NCBI GenBank assembly: GCA_041748175.1
Contig: JBGTDU010000156.1
Span: 1-32,535 of the forward strand
Direction: 5' to 3'
Length of the DNA stretch: 32,535 nucleotides
From: JAHEJB01 sp041748175
GTDB lineage: Bacteria; Bacteroidota; Rhodothermia; Rhodothermales; Rubricoccaceae
Shown one piece after another: positions 32,476 to 32,535 of this stretch. Below the pieces are notes generated by a model that had not been told where the DNA came from, did no database searches, and saw only the letters and a list, made by a program, of their open reading frames with translations. The translations under genes and the position numbers were made by a program. Positions within the stretch are counted from its first letter, which is position 1. Each line of letters starts with the position of its first letter.

Positions 32476-32535
32476 TACACAAGCCCCGTTGTCCATGACC
32501 ATTCTATCGAGAGCCCGAGAAAGCTGACGACGTGA
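32476..32535. other. Right-edge non-coding stretch
   Basis: Sixty bases after rmuC with no gene. A 6-bp stem cggggc/gccccg (32466-32471 and 32483-32488) spans the rmuC stop but lacks a T-run, so termination here is uncertain. Confidence 0.3.

Overview
The window looks like chromosomal DNA from a GC-rich, Gram-negative member of the Bacteroidota/Rhodothermota side of the tree. A Rhodothermales-like marine bacterium is my best guess. The reasons are a secreted protein ending in a 'NPFNPST' FlgD-like / type IX-secretion style C-terminal domain (3041-4132), a Tgt enzyme without its zinc ligands, several lipoproteins with LxxC lipoboxes, and a large propeller-amidohydrolase of a kind common there. 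This is inference from protein style; there is no rRNA in the window.

Layout. (1) 1-7848 is mostly plus-strand core genes: the end of an MCE/MlaD lipid-transport protein, an AI-2E/PerM-family permease overlapping tgt, ispH, a SAM methyltransferase and an M20 dipeptidase, with one minus-strand secreted DUF4397 protein between. (2) 17056-7852 is a tight seven-gene minus-strand operon for surface-glycan assembly: GT2, ABC exporter, GT2, GT2, GT2-methyltransferase fusion, polysaccharide deacetylase, GT2. Most junctions are overlaps or gaps of a few bases. (3) 17260-18842 encodes two tandem related lipoproteins, convergent with tesB (18845-19711). (4) 19712-24030 is an accessory patch. It holds a FitAB/VapBC-like toxin-antitoxin pair, an AAA/DUF4143 ATPase and two full single-pass membrane proteins (DUF6090-like) with a nearly identical 39-residue N-terminus. 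Four further truncated copies carry the same gene 'header'. The patch also has a palindromic dispersed repeat and a degenerate 'gatttcgg' repeat. At the far end lies a truncated second copy of the tesB 5' end, so the patch is flanked by direct tesB/'gatttcgg' repeats. (5) 24216-28241 has a low-GC orphan exported protein and a 1090-residue TolB-propeller/amidohydrolase. (6) 28471-32475 has an acidic Ala/Asp-rich lipoprotein with a clear terminator, tRNA-Leu(CAA), a small hypothetical gene, a lipoprotein PQQ-type sugar dehydrogenase and rmuC.

The most unusual part is the header array in 19.8-23.95 kb. Six copies of the same gene start lie in one orientation, and three of them overlap the stop codon of the preceding full-length gene by ATGA. 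Divergent bodies, truncated remnants and a toxin-antitoxin pair sit between them. It reads like an expanding and collapsing gene-cassette array. Other points worth checking are the loss of all four Tgt zinc ligands, a lone Cys/Gln pair in the orphan exported protein that resembles thioester-domain motifs, and a glycan operon with an ABC exporter but no visible initiating transferase, Wzx or Wzy.
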